Part shown: positions 23,600 through 34,906 of the stretch, in pieces
How positions within the stretch are numbered: the stretch's first letter is position 1
Layout: every line of letters begins with the position of its first letter
NCBI RefSeq assembly: GCF_035222485.1
Contig: NC_085925.1
Location: 3,472,001 to 3,536,000, forward strand
Direction of reading: 5' to 3'
DNA length: 64,000 bases
From: Podospora pseudoanserina
Lineage: Eukaryota; Ascomycota; Sordariomycetes; Sordariales; Podosporaceae
Notes under the pieces: generated by a model
Databases searched by the model: none
The model's input: only the letters and a program-made list of their open reading frames with translations
What the model was told of the DNA's origin: nothing
Translations under genes and position numbers: made by a program

Positions 23600-26500
23600 T
23601 TCTTACGCAGGTACAGGGAGGGTCGGGACCTTGAGTCTTGATGTGGTGCTTAGAATCCCGGTGTGATGTTTGGAATGCTGATGTGATACTTGGAATATTG
23701 ATGTGATGCTTCACCAGCTCTGATTTCTTAGACAACATCCTGCCCAGTCATTGCCTCAAAGCTCCGAGCTCTGAGGTAGTCTGTTTAGAGCCTGAGGGTG
23801 AGCAAGGAAACCATGTGCCCTGCAGGGTATTAGACAGCCTTCCCCCAACTAAAAGGTCGGGGTAAAAGGCCGGCGCTTGGCTAAACCGTCACATTTCCGC
23901 TTGATGGTCAGATAGACCCTGCAATAGCCCTCCGACAACGAATGGATTGGGGCTTGAGGATGCTGTCATACTTGACGTTGGTTGCCGAGTCCTTGGATAC
24001 CGGTAGCTTGGTGATGAAATCCATCGTCACTGAGCTCCACAGTTTTTCTGCAACCGGCAATGGCTCCAGAAAGCCATAAGGCTTGTGCCTGGCCACCCTG
24101 GTCTTGAAACACAATTCACAGTTTCCCGGTGTCTCTGTGACGTCCTCCCTGATCCCGGCCAAGTTAAAGTGTAGCTTCACTTTGGCCATGGTTTTGGCGA
24201 TGCCCATTGTGCCCTCCGAGCTTCGATTCGTGGACCTCCTGGATCAGTTCCTTCCGCTTGTCTTCCATGACCCAGGCTCGGTTGCCATACCAGAGCCGTC
24301 CCTGGTCATCAGTCCGGATTCCGAGGGCCTCCAGCTCCTCCCGAGCCTTGTCGAGGTCATCGTAATCCTTTATTGTTGTCTGGTATCCCTCCGATACCGT
24401 CTGCTCCCTGTAGATGGCGCAACACTTAGCCCATGGCCGCAGTGGGTGCCGTAGTGTCTCTGTTTCCGTGTCTTCCAAGAGCGGCGTCGACTCAGCAGAT
24501 TTATCCTTGTGATGGTCTGCTCTTCGGCTGAGAGCGTTAGCCCTGGCGTTCTCGGAACCCTTCTATAGTGGATCTGGAAGTTGAATTCTGATAGAAACTC
24601 TGCCCACCGGGTTTGTCGTGCATTGAGGACCTTGGTCGTGGTAAAATACCATAGGTTCTTGTGATCGGTATATACCTGCACTTTGTAGTGGGTGCCGCCG
24701 AGATATGGTCTCCACTCCTCGAATACCTCAATGATGGTATGAAGCTCCTTATCATGGATCGGGTAGTTCCGTCGCGGGCCTTCTAGCTTTTTCGAAAAGA
24801 AGGCTACTGGGTGTACTTTGCTGTTCTCATCCCGCTGCCTAAGCTGTCCTCCGATTGTATATTCCGATGCATCGGTCTCTACTTCGAATGGCTTGGTGGG
24901 ATCCGGAAGCCGTAATACCGGGTCCGCCACAATGAGATCCTTGATATCTTGAAATGCCTGCTCCTGCTCTTCTTCCCACTTAAAGCCCATCTCTTTCTTC
25001 GCTAGTTCGTTCAGTGGCCTCGCTATAGCTCCGCAGTTCCTAATAAATATCCTGTAGAAGTTGGTAAATCCCAGGAACTCCCTGACGTGGGTGCTTGTCT
25101 GTGGTCTTGGCCAGTCTTTCACTGCCGTGATCTTCCCTGGTTCCATTCGAACCTCTCCTGGCGAAATGAGGTAGCCTAGGTGTACTGTCTTTTGCATATG
25201 GAATTCGCTCTTCTCCTTGTTTACTGAGAGCCCTGCACCGTGTAAGCGTCGAGTATCTCCTTTACGTGCTTCCTGTGCTCTTGGAGTGTGAGAGTAGATG
25301 AGAATGTCGTCGAGGTAGTAAACTGCCGTTTCGTCGAGGTATCGCCGAATCGTGTGGTTAACGAGAGATTAGAATGTCGCAGGCGCATTGTTAAGGCCAA
25401 AAGGCATAATCTGGTATTCGTAGTGGCCGTAAATCGTACGAAATACTGTCTTCCATTCATCTCCTTCCTTGATCCGTATATGGGCGTACGCGACTGGCAA
25501 ATCGAGGCCTGTAAAATATCGTGCCCCTGCTAGCTGTTTTCGAATCGTCGAAATTAGTGGTAGCGGGTCGCTATCATTTATGCCTCGTTATTAAGTTGCC
25601 GGTAATCCACACACAGTCACTAGCCTCCGTCCTTCTTCGGCACGAAGAAAACAGGGCATCCGGCTGGCGATGTGGACTCCCGTATACGTCCTCTCTTCAA
25701 GTTCTCGTCCAAGTACTTCCGCAACTCCTCACTCTACTTATCGTTAGTATGGTAGACCTTGAATAGTCGTAGCTTGGCTCCGTCCTTACGCTTGATCTCG
25801 TAATCCCTCGTGGTGGTAATCCTTCAAGGTGCTTGGTCTCGAAAACTGGGTGGTCCTGGTGCTCCTCCGGAATCCCTTCCTTCTTTTCCTGCTTTATATT
25901 ATTGTAGTAGGCGTAGTTGCCTTGGCTGGCTGCCGCGGCTTCCACCAACGTTGTCAGCCCTACTTCTTTAATCGTGCCGCCTGCGTTAATATCGACGGAG
26001 TGCACCATAACTTCCAGTAACCCTGGGGGTGATGCTCCTCGCGGTGGTGCCGTAGGGGGTGTCTTTCCGACACTCTGCCTCTGCCGTGCTCCTAATCTTC
26101 CATCGATGGTTGAATCCTCCCGGGATTCCTCTCTCGGTTGTAGGTAGCCACCATCCCCTCCAATCGATATCTGGGTTGTAGTCCTCGTGCCATAGGTAGT
26201 CCAGAATCATATCCTTCTGCGACCCCATATCCACGATGTCGAACACGACCTGTATAGTCTCTCCTTCGACTGTAATATCCAAGGGTAGCGTTTCCCTTGT
26301 CACTCGTTGTGTCGGAAATGGCCCTTTAATGATGACCAATTCTTCCTTCTTTTTCCATGGTATCCGGACCTGAGATACGAACTTGGGTGAAATCAAGCTG
26401 ACCTCTGCTCCTCCGTCAACTAATGCGAGTGCTTTCCACTGCTTCCAGTGCGCTGTGACGCGGAGTCGTCTGTCTTTTGTTTCTCCTTCCCCTGAGATGG

Positions 26501-26890
26501 CAGCGACCTCGCTGGCCATGATAGGGTCATCGTCCCCTACCTTCCGGTTCTTCCTGCGCCGGTGGAATCTTTTCCAGGATGAATCTAGTAGTTGGCGGGC
26601 CTCCTGGAAGACCCTGAGCCTTTTCCCAAGCGCTGTGCTGTTGCTAGAGCGTCCTCTCGTTCCGGATTGACCAGCAATTCGAAATCTGTAAGCCACTGCT
26701 GCTGGGCTTCCTCCCACTTTCTATCTCTAGCTTGTTGTCTCGCCTTTCTTCTAGGCTCGTCTCTGCCATGTATCTTCCCAATCTGCGTGAAATTTCCACA
26801 TCTTTGCCCTAAGGTGGATTGCGCATTCCTCGCTGGGGGCAGGTTGCTCCAGGGCTTCGGCCCTGGGGCCCACCTATTTGGAAAAGGATA
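23600..26890 (-). mobile_element. Broken Ty3-type LTR retroelement
   Basis: Read on the minus strand, parts appear in the order of a Ty3 (Metaviridae-like) element. A gag/protease region lies around 26890-25990 (protease motif ALALVDGGAEVSLI). Reverse transcriptase and RNase H lie around 25900-24400 (LGFTNFYRIFIRNCGAIARP; VETDASEYTIGG; VYTDHKNLWYFTTTKV). Integrase start lies around 24450-23910 (zinc-binding and GFLEPLPVAEKLWSSV). An LTR-like end beginning TGTGACG is seen at 23897 running leftward; its lower edge is uncertain and no matching upstream LTR was found. The element is broken in several places and cannot be whole. Base composition is near normal, so it is younger than the AT-rich fossil at 27.2-28.9 kb. 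Confidence 0.85.
23639..23715. repeat. Short tandem repeat, ~17-23 bp unit
   Basis: Four imperfect units share TGTGATGNTTGGAAT-like sequence (TGATGTGGTGCTTAGAATC, TGTGATGTTTGGAATGC, TGATGTGATACTTGGAATAT, TGATGTGATGCTTCACC). They lie inside the LTR-like end of the Ty3 fossil. Confidence 0.7.
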
Positions 26891-27179
26891 AGGAAAGGTT
26901 TTTGCTATCCGGAGCTGTTTGTTTAAGTACTTAACAATATCATCAATTATTTTACGAATCCTCGCAGCCGTTCAACACCTTAGGAAGTAGTCGTTCAGCT
27001 CCTGGGCTGGGTGGTACCTATATAGATACTAGATACTCCGACGATAAGGACCAATGTTGTGTGGGTAGCCACAACTGGATCTACAGGAAGCTCGGACTAA
27101 GCTGGGCTGGTTTGTTTGGGTCTGCAGGATTTCTCGGTATTTTTTTCCATAGTTATTACAATACACATTCTATTACCAA
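26891..27179. other. Possible 5' part of the Ty3 fossil
   Basis: No gene. It is the position where the 5' leader or LTR of the minus-strand Ty3 element should lie, but I find no copy of the TGTGACGGTTTAGCC end seen at 23897. Confidence 0.4.
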
Positions 27180-27745
27180 CACGTTATGATCCCTACCACG
27201 CTCAAATCGATCGATATTATATCGAATTAATAGATTTTTTTATCGAAATTAAGCCTTCTCCATACGCTACTAATCGTGCTAACTAAAATCTGGACTAAAT
27301 TGACTATACGCCCCGACTTACCTGTTAAAATCGTTCTGGAGATAACAGGCGAGCCAAAATAATTAACCTGTATCGACTTCTGCTACCCGTATAAATACTT
27401 AAACTATATTAATTACCGTAACTAAAGTTTAGTTTAACTATTAACGTATTTAAAAAGCTCTCTTTACTTATTCAGGTAAGTTAAAAAGCTTTCTTATAAC
27501 GAACCCCTATGATGACGAACCCCTATCCAAAACCTCTGAAAGGGATACTAGTTGAAGGCACTTCTGAATAATCTTGGTTCGGTACAGCTAAACAGTATAC
27601 AACAATGGCTTGTCTCAATCACAATAGTCTAGATACCAACGATTGTGACTTGTATTACATACTGCGGAACTGCCTATCTACGCCAGCCAGTTCCTCCGTA
27701 TATATAGACCTTGGGACCCCGAAGTGCTCACCCTAATATAGCCCC

Positions 27746-27833
27746 GATCACTCCTAGCACATTGCATCCCATAGAGTGCTCGTCGTGCTATGCCTTCGAT
27801 CACCCCGAGCATCTTGCGTCCTGCAGAGTGCTC
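27746..27833. repeat. Tandem duplication, 36-bp unit, 52-bp period
   Basis: GATCACTCCTAGCACATTGC (from 27746) and GATCACCCCGAGCATCTTGC (from 27798) start two copies, both ending AGAGTGCTC. They lie in the inner part of the left LTR-like copy. Confidence 0.65.
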
Positions 27834-28117
27834 ATGTGTCTTGGCGCCATAGCACTTCTGGCCAGCCCTAATTGGCTGTCTCCTGACTTCCCTAATGATT
27901 GACTGGGGATATCCTGCGCCCCACATACTGTGCGACCTGCCGTTGGGTTAACTGTGACATATTGTTTTTTTCTCGCTTTTATTTATATTATTATATTAAA
28001 TATATTTATTAACCTTTGTCACAGACCAACCATATAGCAAGGCAGAGTGGAGACTGCAGCAGGCCGTGAGGACCAATCAAGTAAGATATAACGGCGGGGC
28101 TGCATGGCAACGGGGCG

Positions 28118-28222
28118 CTCACCTCTTAGCAGAGGTGAACCGGATCACTAGGCTCACCAGGTAAGCGTGGTGAGCCAGGATGGATTACCACCGCTCACCA
28201 ATGAGCCGTGGTGAGCCAGGTA
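28118..28222. repeat. Clustered GCTCACC/GGTGAGC palindromes
   Basis: Within about 100 bp, GCTCACC and its inverse GGTGAGC (or GGTGAAC) occur repeatedly (28119, 28132, 28152, 28170, 28194, 28210). They could fold into several hairpins. They lie in the inner part of the right LTR-like copy and have no counterpart in the left copy apart from one GCTCACC. Confidence 0.6.
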
Positions 28223-28899
28223 CGGAGGTACCTAGAGAATTGAGGTCTATGTATACGGAGGAACTGGCTGGTGTAGATAGACGGTTCTGCAGTATGCAAT
28301 ACAAGCAACATTCGTTGATATCTAGACTATTGTGATTGAGAAAAGCCATTTGTTATACACTGTTTAGCTGTACCGAACCAAGATTTTTCAGAAGTGCCTT
28401 CAACTAATATCCCTTTCAGAGGTTCTGGATAGGGTTCGTCACACCGCTAATTAAATAACAAAATGGTAAAAAATAATTACCCGCTACCGTTATTTTTTCA
28501 ATTACGGAGTTCATTAGTTACGGTATAATATTTTATACGTTTAAATATATCTATCAAGTACGTTTATATATAAATTAAAGAAGGGGATAAATGAAAAATG
28601 AAATTTCATATGCTCTACAATTATTTCGAATATTTTATAATGTTATTCGGGTTAGTTAATATATCTATAACGTTTCAATTTTTTATTAATTATATTATTC
28701 GGAAATATCTCAATAAAATAATAATAGATCATTTCGATCATATTTTTATTTATTTATATATTTTAAAAAAGTATGAGTTATACATATATAAAATACTTAA
28801 CGCGCTATATAGAGCCCGACTTTTAACTAATAAAGAGAAAACTAAGTTTTACATCCCACGAAACCTCCAAAGCAATACAGAAGCAACCCTGCTCTCTTC

Positions 28900-29658
28900 T
28901 TCAAGCAGCTGTCTGGCACGTTCTTGTTGACTCTCTTCTCCCAACAAAGCCGCTGACCTTCGAGTTCTGTAGTCTCGAAGGCAAGACTGCTATCAAACAC
29001 GGATATAAATGCAAGCTTGAAGCAGTATTCCTCACAGCTTCTTGTCCCCCTTTCGCCCAGTAGCCAAGAGGCTGTTTTCGCGGTTGTCCAACTGCGCAAT
29101 GAACTCGAAGCATTCTTACATCCAGCAACCTTTACCAGCGATGATAAGGAGCTTGAAACAATCTTCCGAGATGCCATCTCCCTCCAGGCCAGTCTCGCCC
29201 TCCGGACAGCCTGGTAGTACTGCGCCTATCCTGCCCATTATCATGACCGCCCACCACACCAAGGGATAACCTTTGACGACACCACCATGGCAGGACGCCA
29301 CCGTACCGCCAAATCCCACGCAAACCGCGTCACGTTGACCATCTCCCCCGCTCTGATAAAGCGAGGTGACTCCCGGGGCGATGACTTGAGCACGGAAAAA
29401 GTGGTTTGCCAGAGTGAAGTTATCCGCGAACACCCAACTAGACAGTATACTCACAAGAATATCGCTTCTGCGCTCAAGTTGGGTGGTATCAGTCGGTTGG
29501 CCAAGTGGATGATGTCAGTGTTTCAGCCAAAGGGACAACGGGAACATAAGAGTGGCGAGGGTATTGTAAGGCGTTGGATTACTGGGTTGATGGGAAGGAA
29601 GGGAACATCGAATGGGAAAAAAGAAGAGGAGGGGGAAGTGCAGTTGGTGAATACTTGA
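28900..29658 (+). pseudogene. 3' end of a broken host gene
   Basis: A continuous frame from about 29000 reads LLVPLSPSSQEAVFAVVQLR, LHPATFTSDDKELETIFRDA, SLQASLALRTAW, one TAG, and then straight on through GITFDDTTMAGRHRTAKSHA and LGGISRLAKWMMSVFQPKGQ to a stop at 29656-29658. The single TAG (29215-29217) stands where TGG or another sense codon is expected and fits a G-to-A RIP change. The 5' part is lost in the AT-rich retroelement. The family is not recognised; the basic C-terminus (RRWITGLMGRKGT) is typical of uncharacterised fungal proteins. Confidence 0.5.
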
Positions 29659-29946
29659 GTATTGAACCCATCATCCATTCAGTGGAAACAAAGATAGCAA
29701 GGCATCTACTTACCTACATTTGGTGAAATGCTGCTGTTTCTCCTGGCTTTAGAAACCCACATGACAACATCTCGTAGACTCGTCAGCAAGAATCCCATAA
29801 ATGGGACTACCGTGACGTCTACCCGACAGCGACATTCCCGAGGAAGAATATGTGTATGTAAGGGAAACTCAACGTCTTTGTGGCGCAGCCAGCTACCAGC
29901 AACTTGGGCTGACATTCCAACCACAAACCATCATCAACACACAAAA

Positions 29947-30020
29947 GCCCGTGTGGCGCAATTGGTTAGCGCGTCAGACTTTTAATCTGAATGTTGCGAG
30001 TTCGAGTCTCGCCATGGGCG
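29947..30020 (+). tRNA. tRNA-Lys(UUU)
   Basis: The acceptor stem is GCCCGTG / CATGGGC with a G discriminator. The A box is GTGGCGCAATTGG and the B box is GAGTTCGAGTC. The anticodon arm TCAGA-CTTTTAA-TCTGA gives the anticodon TTT (UUU). No intron is present. A TTTT run at 30046-30049 and a ten-T run near 30094 can end transcription. It is the first conserved gene to the right of the retroelement cluster. Confidence 0.95.
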
Positions 30021-30521
30021 TTGTTGATGGAGATATTGTCTCCTGTTTTGTTGTCATCTTCTTTCTTTTGGCTTTGTTGATGGGTCATGTCTTATTTTTT
30101 TTTGGCTGTAGCCATCTCTGGTGTTGCGTGACGAGGTTGGTGTCCAGTGGAGTGATGCAGGAACAAAACGCTGATGGCAATGGGCACAACCTCCAGAAAG
30201 TCATGCTGTGGAGTACATAGAGTAGTAGGTACTTACTTATTGCTACAAGTGCATGGTACAACAGAAGAATGGCTAAATCCGCTACTAGCTATTTACATGG
30301 TCCCTATCACACGCGGGCGCGCATGGTCCCATATATAAGCTTGTAGAGCCTCCATCCCAAGCATGGCTAAGGTAGAAGAAAAGCGATGCGCCCAAGCCAG
30401 AATCTAACCTGGCCTCTTCCATGATGCACATCACTCTGCCTTCTTCTTTCCTTTGTGCGTTGGCTTGCCTTGCCCGTTCGTGAGACCTTTGGGCAGTCAA
30501 GCTCTAATTTCATAACCACCC
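30021..30521. other. Gene-free stretch
   Basis: Between the tRNA and the 3' end of the PHD gene. No motif is seen apart from T-runs. Confidence 0.5.
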
Positions 30522-32179
30522 TTAAACCTTCATCCCATTCTCCAACACTTTCCTCCCGCGATCATCATATACTATCGAGCTGAACGCCTCAAAGTCTTCC
30601 CCTTCGGCATCCAAAAGCCCCACTTCATCCAGCACATCAGCCCCAAGCCTAGCATACAGTCCCTTCCCCGGCTTCGGCCACAATAACGTCAGTGGATCTT
30701 CCTCGTCCTCCTCCTCCTGCTGCCCAGCCGTCCGATCCTGGCTACCTCTCGCACTCCCATTGGACTGGACCTTTCTCATAAAATTAATCTGTTGTCAACA
30801 CCCTCGTTAGCAAGCTCAACATATCATCTCAAGGAGAGTAAAAGCAAAGAACCCTGACAAAGGAAAAAAAAAGGGTACCATACCCCTTGCCCAGTAGGAT
30901 TAGCATTCGCCCTCGTAAACAAACCTTCTGTTGTACCCCCGGCAAACAGCCCCCTCGGCGCACCACTCGCGTCAACACCCGTGTCCACCACCGGACTAGG
31001 GAAAATTGGCAAATCAGGATGAAGCTCCAAGCTCGCCATCAACAAACCAACAAGCTCCTGCGCTGGCAAGGTAGACAAGTACGCTCTCTTCTGCTGGACG
31101 CTCTTCCCAGCCCAGCTCTCCTTCTTTGGCGGCCCCCTGGGAACATGCTCTTGCTTCAGCTTCTTCGCATGACTGCCCTGTCTTTCCTTCTTGGCGGTAC
31201 ACTCCAAGCAGAACCAGTTCTTGCTCGTGTTCTTGACGATGTCATCTGACACGAACGGGTCGTGACAGTATTGATGCCAGCCCGCATCACACCCGTCGCA
31301 GAAAACAATCTGGTTGCTGCTCGGGGAGTGCATCCTGCTGCACTTCTTGCAGAGAGCCTGCTCAACAGTCCGCTTGCCGTAGTGGACTCGTTTCTTGGTG
31401 GCCGCTTCCATGGCTGCTGGGTTGTAGGCGTCGGGCTTCTGAACCTGCCTGCCAGATTTGGTCATGGTGGCGGTTGGGGTGCTGTCACCACCACCGCCGG
31501 CTGAGAAGGGGCCATTGCCGGTGCTGGCGGTGGTAGGGGTTTCTACTTCAGAATCCGAGTCGGAGATGCCGCTGTTATCTGCTGACTGGCCTTTGAGGCG
31601 CTGGCGATGTTTGTTACTATGGCCGGTGGCCCGACTGTTGGGTTTGCCTTTGGCTTTCTTGACTTTGCTATCGGAGGAGAGGACCTTTGGGGCAGTAGAG
31701 GACTTGGTAGGGGTATTCTTGGAGGAGCCGGTAAGGCCAGCGGTGACTTTACGGATGGCGCTCATGCCGGAAGTGCTCTTGTTGGATGGCGGGATAGCTA
31801 GTGAGGGCGCTGGCAATGGCACAGAGGGAGCTCTCATGGAGAGTGGTGCGGTGGCAGGCATTTGCATGGACATCTGGGATGATGTGTTCATGCTCATGAC
31901 CAGTCTTCTCTTGACATCCTCGTATGTGGCTGAGGGGATGCTCGCCGTGATAGACGGTGAGCGAGAGGCCTGCGAAAGGGCTGCTCCGAGATTACTAGGC
32001 TCTCCTTTCAGTCGCTTGAGAATCATCTGAGTAGCCGCTGAGAACTGAGGGATGTATGCTGCCGAGGGACCGGTGCTGGGAGCACGCGGTGTCAACCCAA
32101 TCGCCAGGGATGGAGTGGTCTTGGGGGCATCTTTCGGCGCGTCGACAGTCCCTTCTTTTGGCTTCTCTGAACTAGACAT
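30522..32179 (-). CDS. PHD-finger nuclear protein
   Basis: Exons are 32179-30884 and 30788-30522 (520 aa). The start MSSSEKPKEGTVDAPKDAPK is the only ATG near the 5' end of the frame; the open frame upstream has no ATG. Residues about 1-270 are Ser/Thr/Pro-rich and disordered, with a basic stretch KVKKAKGKPNSRATGHSNKH. One C4HC3 PHD finger lies near 285-335: CKKCSRMHSPSSNQIVFCDG, CDAGWHQYCHDPF and WFCLEC. A C-terminal acidic block (EEEDEEDPLTLLWPKPGKGL) follows the intron. PHD fingers read histone H3 tails, so a chromatin role is likely; the complex is unknown. Confidence 0.9.
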
Positions 32180-32473
32180 GATGATGACCTGTGGTAACAC
32201 CTGTTTTGTTAGAGATTGGTCGAAAGAGTCAGGTTGCGACCTTAAGCCGAAAGTAGCCCAGAAAACGAGTTGTGCATAAATAAATGTATAACTGAAGACA
32301 GATGCCTCCCTTGTATCGTCTGCAGTGTTGGAAGGTGTTCTTGGTGATATTCCGATTATTTCTTTGTGAAGGTGTCGGTTAGCAGAGTCGCAACAAGATG
32401 CTTGGAATAATTCACTGAATGGTCTGATGATGGAAGTCGCGGTGCTGGAACTTGGTGGTCTGTTCTTCTGAGG

Positions 32474-32490
32474 CACGTGGCTGTCACGTG
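32474..32490. promoter_or_regulatory. Paired CACGTG E-boxes
   Basis: Two perfect CACGTG palindromes begin at 32474 and 32485, 11 bp apart, which places them on the same DNA face. They lie about 300 bp upstream of the PHD-gene start. CACGTG is bound by bHLH factors such as Cbf1/USF types; which one acts here is not known. Confidence 0.6.
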
Positions 32491-32614
32491 CATTACCCTA
32501 ACCCGCGAGGCCATCATGAACTTTTACACGCCTCCTGATTTAACAAGCCGGACATCACGGGTTGTTCAAAGAAATCTATGAGAAAACTATATGAATGGGT
32601 GGCTCATGTCGTCT

Positions 32615-34179
32615 CTATCTAACCACACCACTTTCTCGCAGTGCTTGGATTTGGTTGTCATCCATACCAAGATGCTCTCTCAAGATCTCATTGGTATTTT
32701 GTCCGAGAGTCGGTGGTGGTGTTCGTACTCTCGGCTTACTGTGGGAGTATTTGATCGGTGTGTTGACCAGCTTGATGGGACCGCAATCCCCATGTTCCAC
32801 TTCTACCACCATATTCCTTGCCTGTGTATGCTCATGGGTCAACGTGGTCAGGACATCATTGACAGCAGCATAAGGCATGCCCTTGCCCTCAAAGATATCA
32901 AGCCACTCCTGTGTTGTTTTTGTTACCGTGATTTTCTCAATCTCGGCTTCTAGCTCATTCCGGTGTGCTACCCTGGAAGCATTGATCTTATACCTTTCTT
33001 CTTCCTTCCACTCTGGACGACCAAGGCCATCGCAAAGAATTCCGAACAAACGATCATTTCCACCACCAAAGAGGATATCACCATCTTTTGTCTCAAAGGA
33101 CTTGTAAGGGACAATAGAGGCTAGCAGAGGTCAGAAGAAGATACTACAATGGTTTGAACATGTAAAACTTACGATGAGCTGTGCCCCATCGGCCGGTATC
33201 CTTCTCCCCACTGATTAAGCTGCTGCTGGCAATATTTGCCAAAGTTGCAGTCTGACAGTCACTCAGTGCAGCGTCAATATGCTGGCCTTTTCCAGTTTTG
33301 GCTCGGGCGAGCAGTGCAGCCATAATGCTGTTGCTTGTGTACAGGCCTGTTGTCAGGTCTGTTACTGCAACACCAACCTTGACTGGAGGGCCGTCTCTGG
33401 CGCCAGTGATATGCATCAGACCAAATTCGGCTTCTACCATCACATCGTAGCCGGCACGCTTGGAGTAAGGCCCGTTTTGGCCATATCCTGTGATGGAGGC
33501 ATAGATAAGAGCTGGGTTGATCTTGTGGATGGTTTCAAAGTCCAGTCCATACTTCTTGAGCGCTCCTGGTATGTAATTCTCGACGAGAATATCACACTTG
33601 GCAGCTAGCTTATGAAGGATTTCGATCCCGGCTGGGTCTTGAAATGACAGGGCCAGGGACTTCTTGTTGCGGTTAACCTAAAGACAAATCAGCCTTCAAT
33701 TCTCCTGAGCGGCATCCTGATCCAAAGACCTACCCCGAGAAAGTAGGCAGACTCCCCAGGCCCTTCAAGAGCTGAGCCAGACTTGTAGCTTGCATATGGA
33801 GGTCCCCAAGCCCTGGTGTCATCGCCTCTGACCGGATGCTCAATTTTGATTACTTCTGCTCTCAACTGGTGTTAGTCCGGGTTTTCCAATTCGGAAGCGG
33901 GCAGTACTTACCCGAGGTCACCCAGGATTTGTGTACAGTAGGGCTACAAGAAACACATATGAATAAGTCTCATGCTTTGACGCCTTGAGCTTGGAGGAGT
34001 CTTACACCGGCGAGAACTCTGGTCATATCCAACACACGGTATCCCTCGAGTGGAAGAGTGACGTCTCCCGAAGCTGCCGAGCCGGAGAACGTTCGGAAGG
34101 CTCCCGGGCCGGGTCCGAAACGCCGGCCCGTTCCGCGGAGCTGCAGGAGAGCACGGGGGACGCCAAGTATGCGGCTCAT
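32615..34179 (-). CDS. Class III (CaiB/BaiF) CoA-transferase, mitochondrial
   Basis: Exons are 34179-34006, 33943-33912, 33860-33734, 33677-33173 and 33120-32615 (447 aa), all in phase. The first 38 residues ([20 protein letters not shown] onward) are basic, lack acidic residues and look like a mitochondrial presequence. Family III motifs follow: [55 protein letters not shown] (with the usual catalytic Asp), GLMHITG and [18 protein letters not shown]. The closest well-known relative is succinyl-CoA:glutarate CoA-transferase (SUGCT/C7orf10 type), which moves CoA between dicarboxylates. The exact substrate cannot be told from sequence. Confidence 0.92.
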
Positions 34180-34906
34180 TTTGAGAATTGAACAACTGAG
34201 GGATTCGATTTGTCGAGAAATGCAAACAAGACAACTTCCACAATGTGTGGTCGATGGAAAGGTCCATAAGGACTATTATCCCTGGTGCTGGCAGCACTGG
34301 TGCCACTGGCGGGGCTGAAGAACCCCCGCAGCAAGCCGGAACTGCACTGAGCTCTGCAGCAACACGATCATGAATGACAGTTGACCGAGGGTAAAGCCAG
34401 GACCTCGGTATTTGACTCATGAACTCTCCAAGACATGACAGAGACTCCATTTCATACTCCAAAAAATCATGGTCTTAAAAGAGGGCAGCAGTGACATCTG
34501 CATAACACAGCGGGAACAAGGACATGGACTTGAAGCAAGGAAGCTGTGGGACGGTCCAAGTGGGGCGGTAATTCCTCGGCAAGCAACCCCACCATGGATC
34601 CCGTCAGGTCCCTAGTGACCCTCTGCGCTGCGTAACCATGAACGGGACTGTTGGGGCCCGCTAAAACACCAGGCCAACCCAGCAATTCAGTGACAGCTGT
34701 TCGCGCAGTAAACCAGTAAGTCCAACAGATGCGTGTTTATCATTCAATACCCCGTCGCTGTGATAACTAGCTGCCCAATCACGACAACCCTCGTCCCTGA
34801 GCCCCCCTTGCGTGCCCGACGCCTAGCTCCTGAAGTTCAACGCCCGAAACTGACACCTTGACTGGAACCGCTGCCTTACCCGTCGAAGACCTTACGGCTC
34901 CCTTGC
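34180..34906. other. Divergent promoter region
   Basis: 727 bp between the CoA-transferase (minus) and the VPS9 gene (plus). No gene is seen. Confidence 0.5.

Larger units (their letters stand above)
27510..28445. repeat. Inverted pair of LTR-like copies
   Basis: Bases 27514-27711 and the reverse complement of 28243-28442 match over about 200 bp with few differences. The matching stretch starts GACGAACCC(C)TATCC and includes CTTGGTTCGGTACAGC and CAGCCAGTTCCTCCGTAT. The arms are separated by 531 bp, and the two inner parts differ from each other. Each outer edge has the TGTGACG-type start and each inner part ends near CTGTGACA (27951-27957 and its inverse near 28035), so two solo-LTR-like units facing tail to tail is the simplest reading. 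Terminal inverted repeats of a DNA element are the alternative. Confidence 0.7.
27180..28860 (+). mobile_element. Old, extremely AT-rich Ty3 fossil, interrupted
   Basis: Two AT-rich flanks (27180-27509 and 28446-28860) surround a less AT-rich inverted insert. The right flank, on the plus strand near 28600-28850, still shows the layout of a Ty3 reverse transcriptase: YNYFEYFIMLFGLVNISITF, then HFDHIFIYLYILKKYELYIY. The strong excess of TA and AT steps and loss of C fit heavy RIP. The copy is thoroughly broken and much older than the Ty3 element to its left. Confidence 0.6.
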